NCBI RefSeq assembly: GCF_038066595.1
Contig: NZ_JBBUTH010000003.1
Coordinates: 372,001-436,000, forward strand
DNA length: 64,000 nt
Direction: 5' to 3'
Origin: Pseudaquabacterium inlustre
GTDB lineage: Bacteria > Pseudomonadota > Gammaproteobacteria > Burkholderiales > Burkholderiaceae_C
This document shows positions 38,186 to 48,767 of the stretch, in pieces. Under the pieces are notes generated by a model, which saw nothing but the letters and a program-made list of their open reading frames with translations, made no database searches and was not told the origin of the DNA. The position numbers and the translations under genes were made by a program. The first letter of the stretch is position 1, and the number at the start of each line of letters is the position of its first letter.

Positions 38186-40741
38186 ATGAAGACCGTCGAG
38201 CTTCCCGAGCATGTCGAGGCCGAGCGCCTGGCCGCACTGCGCGGCATGCGGGTGCTGGACAGCGCATCCGAGCCGCTGTTCGAGCACCTGGCACGCATGG
38301 CGTCCGATGTGTGCGGCACGCCGATCGCGCTGCTGTCGCTGGTCGACGAGGACCGGCAATGGTTCAAGGCCAACGTGGGCCTGGACGGCGTGACCGAAAC
38401 CCCTCGGCATGTGGCGTTCTGCGCCCACGCCATCGCCGGCGACGCACTGTTCGAGGTGCCGGATGCCGCGCAGGACGAGCGCTTCCACGACAACCCGCTG
38501 GTGGTCGGCGAGCCGGGCATCCGCTTCTATGCCGGTGCGCCGCTGGTGGTGGAGGGGGGCGCCCGCATCGGCACGCTGTGCGTCATCGACCACCAGGCAC
38601 GGCAGCTGGATGCGCGGCAGGCGCAGGCGCTGCAGCAGCTGGCCCGCGCGGCCACCGAGGCGCTGGCAATGCGGCGCGACCTGATCACGCGCACGCTGCA
38701 GGCGCGTGAGGCGCATGTCCAGGCGCTGGCCGAGAGCGAGTCGCGCTACCGCCGCATGGTCGAGCAGCAGCATGACTTCATCTCGCTGGCGCGGCCCAAC
38801 GGCCGGCTGATCTACGCCAACGGCGCCTACCGGCAGCTGCTGGCCCGCGCGCCGGAGTCGATGGAGGGCGTGAGCATCTACTCGATGATCGCCATCGCCG
38901 ACCGGCCGCTGGTGGAAGCGCGCTTCGCGCGCGTGCTCGACGGCGACGGGCCGATCGAGGCGGTCAACCGCAACGTCGCCGCCGACGGCCAGGTGCGCTG
39001 GATCTCGTGGACCAACAGCCTGCAGCACGACGAGCACGGTGCGCCGATGGTGCAGTCGGTCGGACGCGACATCACCGATCGCCGCCGCGCCGAGGCGGCA
39101 CTGCACGACAGCCGCAAGCTGCTGGAACGCACGGGCCGTGTGGCCGGCGTGGGCGGCTGGCAGTACGACCTGCGCGCCGGCACCGTCGAATGGACCGCGC
39201 AGACCCGGCTGATCCACGAGGTGGACCCCGAGTTCGTGCCCACGCTGTCGGCCGCGCTGGCCTTTTATGCGCCCGCGTCGCGCGCGGCGGTGCAGCAGGC
39301 CGTCAACCTGGCCATCGTCACCGGCGTGGGCTGGGACATCGAGGCGCAGATCGTCACCGCCAAGGGCCGGCCGCTGTGGGTGCGCGCGGTGGGCGAGGCC
39401 GAGTTCGAGGACGGCCAGGCCGTGCGCCTGGTGGGGGCCTTCCAGGACATCACCGAGCGCAAGCGCATGCAGGCGCGCCTGACCGAGACCACGGCCCAGC
39501 TCAACGACCTGTACGACCAGGCGCCCTGCGGCTACTACTCGCTGGACGCGCAGGGCCGCTTCATCCAGGCCAATGCGCTGACCCTGGCCTGGCTGGGCCT
39601 GCCGGCCGACGCCGTGCTGGGCATCCTGGGGCCGCTGGACTTCTTCAGCGAGGGCAGCCGCAACCTGTTCCGGCTGATGTTCCCGACCTTCAAGGCCGAG
39701 GGCTCGATGGGCCCGATCGAGTTCGAGCTGCAGGGGCGCGACGGCACGACGCGCTGGGTCAGCGTGACCGCCAGCGCGATCTACGACGCGCAGGGCCACT
39801 TTCTGCGCAGCCGCTCGGTGATGTACGACGTGACCGAGGTGCACCAGGCCCGTGCCGAACTGCACCGGCTGGCTGCCGAGCAGAACGCCATGCTCAACAA
39901 CGAGGTGGTCGGCATCGTCAAGTTGCGCGGCGAGCAGGCCATCTGGCAGAACGGCGCGCTGGGCGCGATGTTCGGCTACGGCCGCGACGAACTGCATGGC
40001 CAGTCCGCGGCGGTGCTGTTTGCCGATGCGGCCGAGGCGCAGGCCGCCATCGACGAGGCCCGCCGCGCGCTGCGCAGCAGCGGCCGGCATCGCGCCCAGT
40101 GGCACCTGCGCCGCAAGGACGGCAGCATGATCTGGGTCGACGCCAGCGGCTCGCGCCTGTCCCGCGAAGCGGGCGAGTCGATGTGGGTGCTGGCGGACAT
40201 CACCCAGCTCAAGGACTACCAGACCCAGGTCGAGCACATCGCCTTCCACGACGCGCTGACCAGTCTGCCGAACCGCCTGCTGCTGGCCGACCGGTTGCAG
40301 CAGGCGGTCGCGACCGCCGAGCGGTCGGGCCGCCAGGTGGTGGTGGCCTACCTCGACCTGGACGGCTTCAAGGCGGTCAACGACGAACACGGCCACGAGG
40401 CCGGCGACCGCCTGCTGAAGAAGGTGGCGCGGCGCCTGGCCTCGTGCGTGCGGGCCAGCGACACCGTGGCCCGCCTGGGCGGCGACGAGTTCGTGCTGCT
40501 GATCGCGCCGGTGGACACCGAGGGCGACTGGATGCCGGTGCTGCACCGGGTGATCGACGCCGTGCGCCGGCCGGTGATGCTGCCGGGGCGCGGCGAGGTC
40601 AGCGTGTCGGCCAGCGTCGGCGTGGCGCTGTATCCGCAGCACGGCGTGCAGGCGGGGCCGCTGCTGGCCTGCGCCGATGCGGCGCTGTACCAGTCCAAGC
40701 GCGGCGGCAAGAACCGGATCAGCGTGTTCAGCCCGGGCTGA
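38186..40741 (+). CDS. GAF-PAS-GGDEF diguanylate cyclase
   Basis: 851-residue cytosolic signalling enzyme without a membrane segment. Order: GAF (about 1-170, starting with RLAALRGMRVLDSASEPLF), four PAS/PAC modules (about 180-300, 305-430, 435-560, 570-690), then GGDEF (about 690-850). The cyclase motif is intact: DLDGFKAVNDEHGHEAGD followed by RLGGDEF. RxxD five residues ahead of GGDEF (RASD) is a complete inhibitory I-site, so c-di-GMP feedback inhibition is expected. No EAL domain. It would synthesise cyclic-di-GMP in response to signals sensed by GAF/PAS, possibly haem, flavin or small ligands. It is a lone gene with a convergent neighbour. Confidence 0.9.
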   Translation: MKTVELPEHVEAERLAALRGMRVLDSASEPLFEHLARMASDVCGTPIALLSLVDEDRQWFKANVGLDGVTETPRHVAFCAHAIAGDALFEVPDAAQDERFHDNPLVVGEPGIRFYAGAPLVVEGGARIGTLCVIDHQARQLDARQAQALQQLARAATEALAMRRDLITRTLQAREAHVQALAESESRYRRMVEQQHDFISLARPNGRLIYANGAYRQLLARAPESMEGVSIYSMIAIADRPLVEARFARVLDGDGPIEAVNRNVAADGQVRWISWTNSLQHDEHGAPMVQSVGRDITDRRRAEAALHDSRKLLERTGRVAGVGGWQYDLRAGTVEWTAQTRLIHEVDPEFVPTLSAALAFYAPASRAAVQQAVNLAIVTGVGWDIEAQIVTAKGRPLWVRAVGEAEFEDGQAVRLVGAFQDITERKRMQARLTETTAQLNDLYDQAPCGYYSLDAQGRFIQANALTLAWLGLPADAVLGILGPLDFFSEGSRNLFRLMFPTFKAEGSMGPIEFELQGRDGTTRWVSVTASAIYDAQGHFLRSRSVMYDVTEVHQARAELHRLAAEQNAMLNNEVVGIVKLRGEQAIWQNGALGAMFGYGRDELHGQSAAVLFADAAEAQAAIDEARRALRSSGRHRAQWHLRRKDGSMIWVDASGSRLSREAGESMWVLADITQLKDYQTQVEHIAFHDALTSLPNRLLLADRLQQAVATAERSGRQVVVAYLDLDGFKAVNDEHGHEAGDRLLKKVARRLASCVRASDTVARLGGDEFVLLIAPVDTEGDWMPVLHRVIDAVRRPVMLPGRGEVSVSASVGVALYPQHGVQAGPLLACADAALYQSKRGGKNRISVFSPG

Positions 40742-40782
40742 CCCGTCCTGATTTCCCCTGGCGTCGCGGGGCCCTGGGGGCG

Positions 40783-41277
40783 TCAGCCGCCGCCGATGTC
40801 CCGCGCCGTGAGCCACAGCCTCAGGTCGAACTCCAGCTGGTGGTAGTCGGGCTCCATGTGGCAGCACAGCGCGTAGAACGCCTTGTCGTGCGCACGCTCC
40901 TTCAGGTGCGCCAGCTCGTGCACCACGATCATGCGCATGAAGTCGGCCGGCGCGTCCTTGAACAGCGTGGCGATGCGGATCTCGCGCTTGGCCTTCAGCT
41001 GCCCGCCCTGCACGCGCGAGATGGCGGTGTGCGTGCCCAGCGCGTTGTTCAGGATGTGCAGCTTGGGGTCGAACACCACCTTGGACAGCGGCGGTGCGCT
41101 GCGCATGTGGCGCGCCTTCATCTCGCACACGTAGTCGTACAGCGCGCGCTCGTTGCGGATGGCCGCCGGCTCGGGGTGGCGCTGGGCCACCACCTCGGCC
41201 AGCCGGCCGGCGTCGATCAGGCCCTGCACCTGGGCCAGCAGGGCGGGCGGGTAGCCGTGCAGGTACTTCAGCGTCAT
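40783..41277 (-). CDS. M48/YgjP-type zinc metallopeptidase
   Basis: 164-residue soluble protein with the zinc-binding motif HELAHLKE followed by KAFYALCCHMEPDY, as in the YgjP-like (DUF45/WLM) family of minimal metallopeptidases. It carries the family's ILNNALGTHTAISRV and KREIRIATLFKDAPADFMRM upstream of the zinc helix. Start ATG 41277 (MTLKYLHGYP) fits the family; upstream in-frame sequence is low-complexity. It lies 49 bases downstream of the hybrid kinase gene on the same strand. Substrate unknown. Confidence 0.85.
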   Translation of the reverse strand: MTLKYLHGYPPALLAQVQGLIDAGRLAEVVAQRHPEPAAIRNERALYDYVCEMKARHMRSAPPLSKVVFDPKLHILNNALGTHTAISRVQGGQLKAKREIRIATLFKDAPADFMRMIVVHELAHLKERAHDKAFYALCCHMEPDYHQLEFDLRLWLTARDIGGG

Positions 41278-41326
41278 CGCGCGATTGTCGATGCAAGGCC
41301 TTCCGGGCGCAGGAGGGCAGCCGGCG

Positions 41327-44044
<2,718 letters not shown>

Positions 44045-44073
44045 GCCCCATTCTGGGGCCGTTCCGGCCGGAT

Positions 44074-44349
44074 TCAGGTATGGCAAGCCCTGCTACCGCC
44101 GCAGCAGCCGCCGGGGCGGGGGCTGGCGGGTGCGGCGGCTGCGGGCGCCGCCTGCTCGGTGGGCGTGTAGCCGGCCTCGGTGATGGCCTCGGCCATCGCC
44201 GCCGCGCTGGCGCGGCCGTGCTGCACGGTGAGGCGGTGGTTCGGCAGGTCGAAGGCCAGTTCGGCCCCGGCGTCCAGCGCCTGCACCGCGCGGGTGATGG
44301 CGCCCACGCAATGGCCGCAGCTCATATCGGGGATCTGGAAGGTGGTCAT
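44074..44349 (-). CDS. CopZ-like copper chaperone with C-terminal Cys tail
   Basis: 91-residue heavy-metal-associated domain protein. The copper site MSCGHC (Cys11, Cys14) follows strand 1, and the later ITRAVQALDAG and AITEAGYTPTEQ segments are typical HMA. Beyond the HMA fold (residue ~68) comes an Ala/Pro linker and a second cysteine-rich stretch (GGCCGGSRAC, three cysteines) not present in usual CopZ proteins, which could bind another metal ion. Divergent from the CueR gene with its own CueR-type promoter, so it is copper-induced in all likelihood. A CopA ATPase is not in the window. Confidence 0.85.
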   Translation of the reverse strand: MTTFQIPDMSCGHCVGAITRAVQALDAGAELAFDLPNHRLTVQHGRASAAAMAEAITEAGYTPTEQAAPAAAAPASPRPGGCCGGSRACHT

Positions 44350-44376
44350 GGTCGGTCTCCGGTGGTCCATGGCGTC

Positions 44377-44407
44377 ACTGTCGACCTTCCCCCTGGGGCA
44401 AGGTCAA
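44377..44407 (-). promoter_or_regulatory. CueR-type promoter of the copZ-like gene
   Basis: Minus-strand promoter: -35 TTGACC (44407-44402), a 19-base spacer (44401-44383) and -10 GACAGT (44382-44377). The long 19-base spacer is diagnostic of MerR-family promoters, which are twisted into shape by the regulator. The spacer holds the dyad arms ACCTTCC...GCAAGGT. Transcription would start near 44370, about 20 bases ahead of the start codon, leaving room for the GGAG ribosome site. Confidence 0.8.
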
Positions 44408-44456
44408 GGCGGACATCGCGCCGGTCTGACCCAGCGCAAGCCTTGCCATCCCTGGC

Positions 44457-44487
44457 TTGACCTTGACATCATGGGAAGCTTGAAACT
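44457..44487 (+). promoter_or_regulatory. CueR-type promoter of the cueR-like gene
   Basis: Plus-strand promoter: -35 TTGACC (44457-44462), a 19-base spacer (44463-44481) and -10 GAAACT (44482-44487). The spacer has weaker dyad arms ACCTTGA...GGAAGCT. It would start transcription near 44494 and give a short leader with CAGGAG before ATG 44507. This means the regulator is probably autoregulated. Confidence 0.7.
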
Positions 44488-44506
44488 GCCGCCCCAGGAG
44501 CCCCGC

Positions 44507-45043
44507 ATGTTGAACATCGGCCAGGCGGCCGCCGCCACCGGCGTGTCGGCCAAGATGATCCGCCACTACGAAAGCGTGAACCTGCTGCCGGCGGCGCAGC
44601 GTACCGATGCGGGCTACCGCCAGTACGGGCCGGCCGATGTGCAGACGCTGCGCTTCATCCGCCATGCCCGCGACCTGGGCTTCTCGATCGCCGAGATCGC
44701 GCGCTTGGTGGGCCTGTGGCACGACCGCAGCCGCTCCAGCCGCGAGGTCAAGGCGCTGGCCGAGGCGCACATCGCGGCGCTGGACGAGAAGCTGCGCGAG
44801 CTGGGCGCGATGAAGGCGGCGCTGGAGCACCTGGTGCATGGCTGCCATGGCGACGAGCGGCCCGACTGCCCGATCATCGAGTCGTTGGCGCAGGCGGGGC
44901 CAGTGGTCGCACCGTCCGACGGGCGCGGCCTTGTCTGTGGTGCCTGCGAAGCGACCCCGGCGGACACCACGGACGGCGCCAAGGCCGCTGGCACCCGCGC
45001 GACGCCGGCACGCCGGACCCGGCGGCTACCATCCAGCGCATGA
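44507..45043 (+). CDS. cueR: CueR-type MerR-family copper-responsive regulator
   Basis: 178-residue regulator. The N-terminal winged helix (LNIGQAAAATGVSAKMIRHYE) and dimerisation helix are typical of MerR proteins. Cys113 and Cys121, seven residues apart in HGCHGDERPDCPIIE, match the Cu(I)/Ag(I)-binding pair Cys112/Cys120 of E. coli CueR. The spacing and the CPII ending are the family's. After residue 125 a 50-residue tail has two more cysteines (VCGACE) and a basic end, longer than usual CueR (135 residues). It activates the copZ-like promoter in front of it. Its last bases overlap the thioesterase start (ATGA). Confidence 0.88.
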   Translation: MLNIGQAAAATGVSAKMIRHYESVNLLPAAQRTDAGYRQYGPADVQTLRFIRHARDLGFSIAEIARLVGLWHDRSRSSREVKALAEAHIAALDEKLRELGAMKAALEHLVHGCHGDERPDCPIIESLAQAGPVVAPSDGRGLVCGACEATPADTTDGAKAAGTRATPARRTRRLPSSA

Positions 45044-45963
45044 CCTCGCTGCTCGACGACCTGAACCGCAAGTACGTGGGCCGTGCGCCGCACATGGCCG
45101 CGATCGGCCTGGAGGTCACGGCCGTGGGCCCGGCGCGCGGCACCATGCGCCTGCCCGACCGGCCCGAATGGCTGGGCGATGCGGTGCGCAACGTGCTGCA
45201 CCCCGGCCCGCTGACGGTGCTGGCCGATTCGGCCTGCGGCCTGGCGGTGGGCGCGGCGATGCGCGAGCGCGCGCCCTATGCCACGCTGGACCTGCGCATG
45301 GACTACCTGCGCCCGGCCGCGCCCGGCCATGCGCTGTGGTGCGAGGCGCATTGCCACCGCATCACGGCCAGCGTGGGCTTCGTGCGCGGCGAGGTCTGGC
45401 ACACCGACCGCGAGGCGCCGCTGGCCACGGTGCAGGCCACCTTCATGCTGTCCACACCCGCCGGCTCGCGCCGCGCGCACGAGCCGATGGTATCCAGCGC
45501 GCCGGCCGGTGGCGCGGTGGCCGAGGCGCCGGCCTGGCAGGCGCCGGCCGACGCCAGCGCGGTGCAACTGGGCCAGCCGATTCCGTATGTGGACTACCTC
45601 GGCATCCGCGAATCCCTGGCCGGCGACGAGCGCCTGTACCGCCTGCCCTTCGACGAGAAGCTGGTGGGCAACCCGCGCCTGCCGGCCCTGCATGGCGGCG
45701 TGATCGCCGGCTTTGCCGAGACCGCGGCCACGCTGCAGGTCATCCACACGGTGGGCGGCGCCAAGCAGCCCAAGTCGATCGACTTCTCGATCGACTACCT
45801 GCGCGCCGGCCGGCCCGAGGAAACCTTCGCCCGCTGCGAGATCGTGCGCCTGGGTGCCCGCGTGGCCCTGGTGCAGGTGCGCTGCTGGCAGAAAAGCCCC
45901 GACGTGCCGATCGCGGTGTGCCGCGCGCACTTCCTGCTGAGCGAGCCCGGCGCGGCGGGGTGA
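45040..45963 (+). CDS. Tandem-hotdog acyl-CoA thioesterase
   Basis: 307-residue protein with two hotdog halves: residues 1-150 (RPEWLGDAVRNVLHPGPLTVLADSACGLAVG) and about 180-305 (NPRLPALHGGVIAGFAETAATLQVI). The second half keeps the active-site loop LHGGVIAGFAE as in PaaI-type thioesterases; in the first half the equivalent sequence is HPGPLTVLAD and may be the degenerate, structural one. The fused pair would form a complete double-hotdog unit. It overlaps the cueR-like gene by four bases, which makes co-transcription likely but implies nothing about copper. Start ATG 45040. Confidence 0.8.
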   Translation: MTSLLDDLNRKYVGRAPHMAAIGLEVTAVGPARGTMRLPDRPEWLGDAVRNVLHPGPLTVLADSACGLAVGAAMRERAPYATLDLRMDYLRPAAPGHALWCEAHCHRITASVGFVRGEVWHTDREAPLATVQATFMLSTPAGSRRAHEPMVSSAPAGGAVAEAPAWQAPADASAVQLGQPIPYVDYLGIRESLAGDERLYRLPFDEKLVGNPRLPALHGGVIAGFAETAATLQVIHTVGGAKQPKSIDFSIDYLRAGRPEETFARCEIVRLGARVALVQVRCWQKSPDVPIAVCRAHFLLSEPGAAG

Positions 45964-45964
45964 A

Positions 45965-46990
45965 TCAGGCCCGTGACGGCAAGCGGCCCGCCACCGGGCG
46001 GCCGATCAGCGGGTAGGCCGGGTCGTTGAAGCCCGGCGTCGACGGGTGGCCGGGCGCCACGAGGCTGTCGACCAGGGCCTCGTCGTCGGCGTCGATCACG
46101 CAACCCAGCGCCGGCCGGTAGTCCTGCCATTGCGCCAGCGTGCGCGGCCCGGCGATCACCGAACTGATGGCCGGGTTGGCCAGCACCCAGGCCGTGGCCC
46201 ATTGCGCCAGCGTCACGCCCTTGGCTTCGGCATGGGCTTTCAGCTGCTGCGCGATGGCCAGCGACTCGGCGCGGAACTCGGTCTCGGCGATGCGCTTGTC
46301 GCCGCGGCCGGCGCGGGTGCCGGCCTCGGGCTGGGCGCCGGGCGGGTACTTGCCGGTGAGCACGCCGCGGGCGATCGGGCTGTAGGGCACCACGCCGATG
46401 CCGTGGTGCGCGCAGGCCGGGATGATCTCGACCTCGGGCATGCGGTTGAGCAGGTTGTAGTACGGCTGGCACACCACCGGCGCCGGCACGCCCAGGCGCG
46501 CGGCGCCATGCACCATCTCGGCGATGCGCCAGCCGCGGAAGTTCGACAAGCCCCAGTAGCGGATCTTGCCGGCGCGGATCAGGTCGCCCACGGCCTGGAT
46601 GGGCTCGTCCAGGTTCATGCCGGCGAAGTCGCGGTGCAGGTACAGGATGTCGATGTGGTCGGTGCCCAGGCGGGCCAGGCTGGCATCCACCTCGCGCAGC
46701 ATCCACACGCGCGAGTAGCGGCTCTCGTTGGGCCGCGACGACATGGTGTTGCCCAGCTTGGTGGCCAGCACCCAGTCATGCCGCTGGTGGCGGATCAGCC
46801 GGCCCAGCATGGCCTCGGACGCGCCGTTGGTGTAGACGTCGGCGGTGTCGACGAAGTTCACGCCGTGGGCGTGCGCGTCGGCCACGATGCGCCCGGCCTC
46901 GGCCTCGTCGGTCTGGTCGCCGAACATCATCGTGCCCAGGCACAGGGCCGAGACCTGGAGGTTGCTGCGGCCGAGGTTTCGGTAGCTCAT
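45965..46990 (-). CDS. Aldo/keto reductase
   Basis: 341-residue NADP(H)-dependent reductase of the YajO/YghZ-like or KR-type AKR subfamily. It opens with MSYRNLGRSNLQVSALCLGTM; the catalytic tetrad region shows FVDTADVY and KLGNTM; then LYLHRDFAG, YWGLSNFRGW and PYSPIARGVLTGKY. The tetrad Asp, Tyr, Lys and His are all visible in these blocks. It converges with the thioesterase gene (single-base gap) and lies 23 bases after the binding-protein gene on the same strand, so the two are likely co-transcribed. Substrate unknown. Confidence 0.88.
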   Translation of the reverse strand: MSYRNLGRSNLQVSALCLGTMMFGDQTDEAEAGRIVADAHAHGVNFVDTADVYTNGASEAMLGRLIRHQRHDWVLATKLGNTMSSRPNESRYSRVWMLREVDASLARLGTDHIDILYLHRDFAGMNLDEPIQAVGDLIRAGKIRYWGLSNFRGWRIAEMVHGAARLGVPAPVVCQPYYNLLNRMPEVEIIPACAHHGIGVVPYSPIARGVLTGKYPPGAQPEAGTRAGRGDKRIAETEFRAESLAIAQQLKAHAEAKGVTLAQWATAWVLANPAISSVIAGPRTLAQWQDYRPALGCVIDADDEALVDSLVAPGHPSTPGFNDPAYPLIGRPVAGRLPSRA

Positions 46991-47013
46991 GGCACGATCT
47001 TCCAGGGGGTGGT

Positions 47014-48261
47014 TCAGCCCGGTCGCTTCATCTGGCACGAGGTGGGCTGGGCGCTGATGTAGCTGTCCCACACCACCTCGGAGCGGAAACCGTAGCCGGT
47101 GTTCTCGGCATCGTATTTCACACCCTTGCTGCCCTGCTTGGCCCACATGCCCAGGTACAGTGGCGCCTGCAGCTGGTGGTCGGTCTTGCGCATCTCCAGC
47201 TCGCCCTGCGGGCTCTTGTACTTCAGGCCCTCCAGCGCGAAGGCCACCTTCTTCGGGTCGGTGCTCTTGGCCTGGCGCATGGCGGCCATCAGCATGTTCA
47301 GGCCGTTCCAGTGCGCGGCGAAGATGAAGTCGTCGCCGGTCTTCTTCTTGTAGTCGACGTAGATCTTCTCCAGCTCGGGCGTGGGTGCGTTGTGGCCCCA
47401 GTTCCAGATCACGCCCACCTTGTCGGCGCCCCAGTTGCCCAGCGAGGCCGGGATGCTGGGGTTGTTGGCGTTCATGGTGAAGAAGTTGATGTTCAGGCCG
47501 CTGTCCTTGGCGGCGCGGAACAGCAGGCTCAGGTCGCTGCCCCAGTTGCTGGTGATCACCGTGTCGGCGCCCGAGGCGCGGATCTTGGCGATCTGCGGCG
47601 CGAAGTCGCGCACCTGGGCCAGCGGCACGAAGTCGTCGCCGACGATCTGGATGTCGGGGCGCTTGCGCGTCAGGTACTCGCGGCTGGCCTTGCTGACCTG
47701 CTGGCCGTGGGTGTAGTTCTCGTTGAGCAGGAACACCTTCTTGATGTCCGGGCGCTGCTTCTGGAAGTAGGTGGTCAGCGCCTCAATCTTCATCTCGCTG
47801 GTCGGGTAGAAGCGGAAGTGCCAAAAGCTGCAGCGGTCGTTGGTCAGGCCGGGGTCCATGGCCGCGTAATTCAGGTAGAGCATGGCCTTGTCGGGCTCGC
47901 GCTCGGCCAGCTTGGTGATGGCGTCGGACAGCGCGAAGGCCACGCCCGATCCACCGCCCTGGGTGAGGTAGCGGATGCCCTGGTCGTTGGCGGCCTTGAG
48001 CACGTTGATGCTCTCCTGCGGCGTGCCCTTGTTGTCGAAGGGCACCACCTCGAACTTCGGGTCGGTGGCGGCCGAGCGGGCGTTGATCTGGCTGATGACC
48101 TCGCGCATCTGCGCCAGCGAGCCCTCGCCGGCACGGGCGAACGGGCCCGACAGGATGTCGATGAAGGCGATCTTCACCGTCTCGGCCTGGGCCGACAGGG
48201 CGCCCAGGGCCAGGGCGGCGGCAGCGGCCAGGCGGTGCAGGGTCGGCGGGGTGCGGTGCAT
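47014..48261 (-). CDS. Branched-chain amino acid-type ABC substrate-binding protein (LivK-like, orphan)
   Basis: 415-residue periplasmic protein with a signal peptide (LGALSAQAE cleavage, near residue 27). Family signatures: VKIAFIDILSGPFARAGEGS, QGGGSGVAFALSDA, FWHFRFYPTSEMKI, HGQQVSKASREYL and FAAHWNGLNMLMAAM. Proteins of this type bind branched-chain or aromatic amino acids, amides or related compounds for LivHMGF-type importers, but no such permease or ATPase is adjacent. It is immediately upstream of the aldo/keto reductase gene on the same strand. Divergent from nirB with a 506-base intergenic region holding a sigma-54 promoter directed to nirB. Confidence 0.85.
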   Translation of the reverse strand: MHRTPPTLHRLAAAAALALGALSAQAETVKIAFIDILSGPFARAGEGSLAQMREVISQINARSAATDPKFEVVPFDNKGTPQESINVLKAANDQGIRYLTQGGGSGVAFALSDAITKLAEREPDKAMLYLNYAAMDPGLTNDRCSFWHFRFYPTSEMKIEALTTYFQKQRPDIKKVFLLNENYTHGQQVSKASREYLTRKRPDIQIVGDDFVPLAQVRDFAPQIAKIRASGADTVITSNWGSDLSLLFRAAKDSGLNINFFTMNANNPSIPASLGNWGADKVGVIWNWGHNAPTPELEKIYVDYKKKTGDDFIFAAHWNGLNMLMAAMRQAKSTDPKKVAFALEGLKYKSPQGELEMRKTDHQLQAPLYLGMWAKQGSKGVKYDAENTGYGFRSEVVWDSYISAQPTSCQMKRPG

Positions 48262-48381
48262 GTCGGGTCTCCGGAATTTGGGGGTGGGCGTGGCCGGCGC
48301 CGTGGGTGGCGCAACGGATGGCCGCCGGATGCTAGGAGCGCCGCTCGGCAGCCAGGGTCACGTGGGCGACGCCGGTGCGGG

Positions 48382-48428
48382 GCACGCTGGTAGTGCGCCC
48401 GGCCGCGACCCATCCACCGTGTTGGTGC
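48382..48428. promoter_or_regulatory. Paired NtrC-type enhancer sites upstream of nirBD
   Basis: Site 1: GCAC-N7-GTGC at 48382-48396, a perfect match to the NtrC core. Site 2: CCAC-N7-GTGC at 48414-48428, one mismatch. They are 32 bases apart, about three helical turns, as in paired enhancers of nitrogen-regulated genes. They lie about 85-120 bases ahead of the -24/-12 promoter, the normal enhancer distance. Confidence 0.7.
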
Positions 48429-48500
48429 GCGATCGCCGCGTTCAGGGGCGTCGGGCGGGCGCCGGCCGGCGCTGGCGGGCTCCGGCGGCCTCTTGCGGCT

Positions 48501-48516
48501 TGGCACATCGATTGCT
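48501..48516 (+). promoter_or_regulatory. Sigma-54 (-24/-12) promoter of nirBD
   Basis: TGGCACATCGATTGCT fits the sigma-54 consensus TGGCACR-N4-TTGCW exactly, with the GG and GC dinucleotides ten bases apart. Transcription would begin near 48527, leaving a leader of about 240 bases before nirB. With the enhancers upstream, this predicts nitrogen-limitation control by NtrC. Confidence 0.8.
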
Positions 48517-48767
48517 CTTGCTGCGCATCGACCCTGCTGCCGCGCCGCGCGCGCTGGTGGGTGCTCGAAGACCAGCCTCCACTGCCGATGGTGGAGTCAG
48601 GCCGGCCCGCATCCACCGCCGCCTGCCGGGGCATCCACCCGGAGCTGCCTCATCACACCCTCCGATCCCGCGTCCCGCACGGGCCCACCGCGTCGCACGC
48701 CAGCGGCGCACCGGGGCCGTCGCCTCCTGGCGCGTGTGACCCCTCTCTCTGTACTGAAAGCGCGCTC

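Larger units (their letters stand above)
48262..48767. other. 506-base regulatory intergenic region between livK-like and nirB
   Basis: Non-coding gap. The right part carries paired NtrC-type sites, a sigma-54 promoter and a long nirB leader of about 240 bases. The leader holds at least one hairpin with arms CTCCAC (48577-48582) and GTGGAG (48591-48596), and a CTGGT/ACCAG pairing just upstream of it. I see no small ORF with a ribosome site. The left 100 bases presumably hold the livK-like promoter, but I cannot place it. Confidence 0.7.

Noticed and set aside
37790..41296. Antisense frame of 1168 codons over the diguanylate cyclase gene and its flanks
   Set aside because: Composition is a mirror image of the real genes; the M48-type gene inside uses a different frame with clear motifs.
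48262..48500. Upstream extension of nirB or a small gene in the 506-base gap
   Set aside because: The in-frame extension is Arg/Ala/Pro-rich and overlaps the sigma-54 promoter and enhancer sites.
48583..48590. Loop of the nirB-leader hairpin as an ANTAR hexaloop
   Set aside because: The loop sequence does not begin with A as the ANTAR motif requires, so I list only a generic hairpin.
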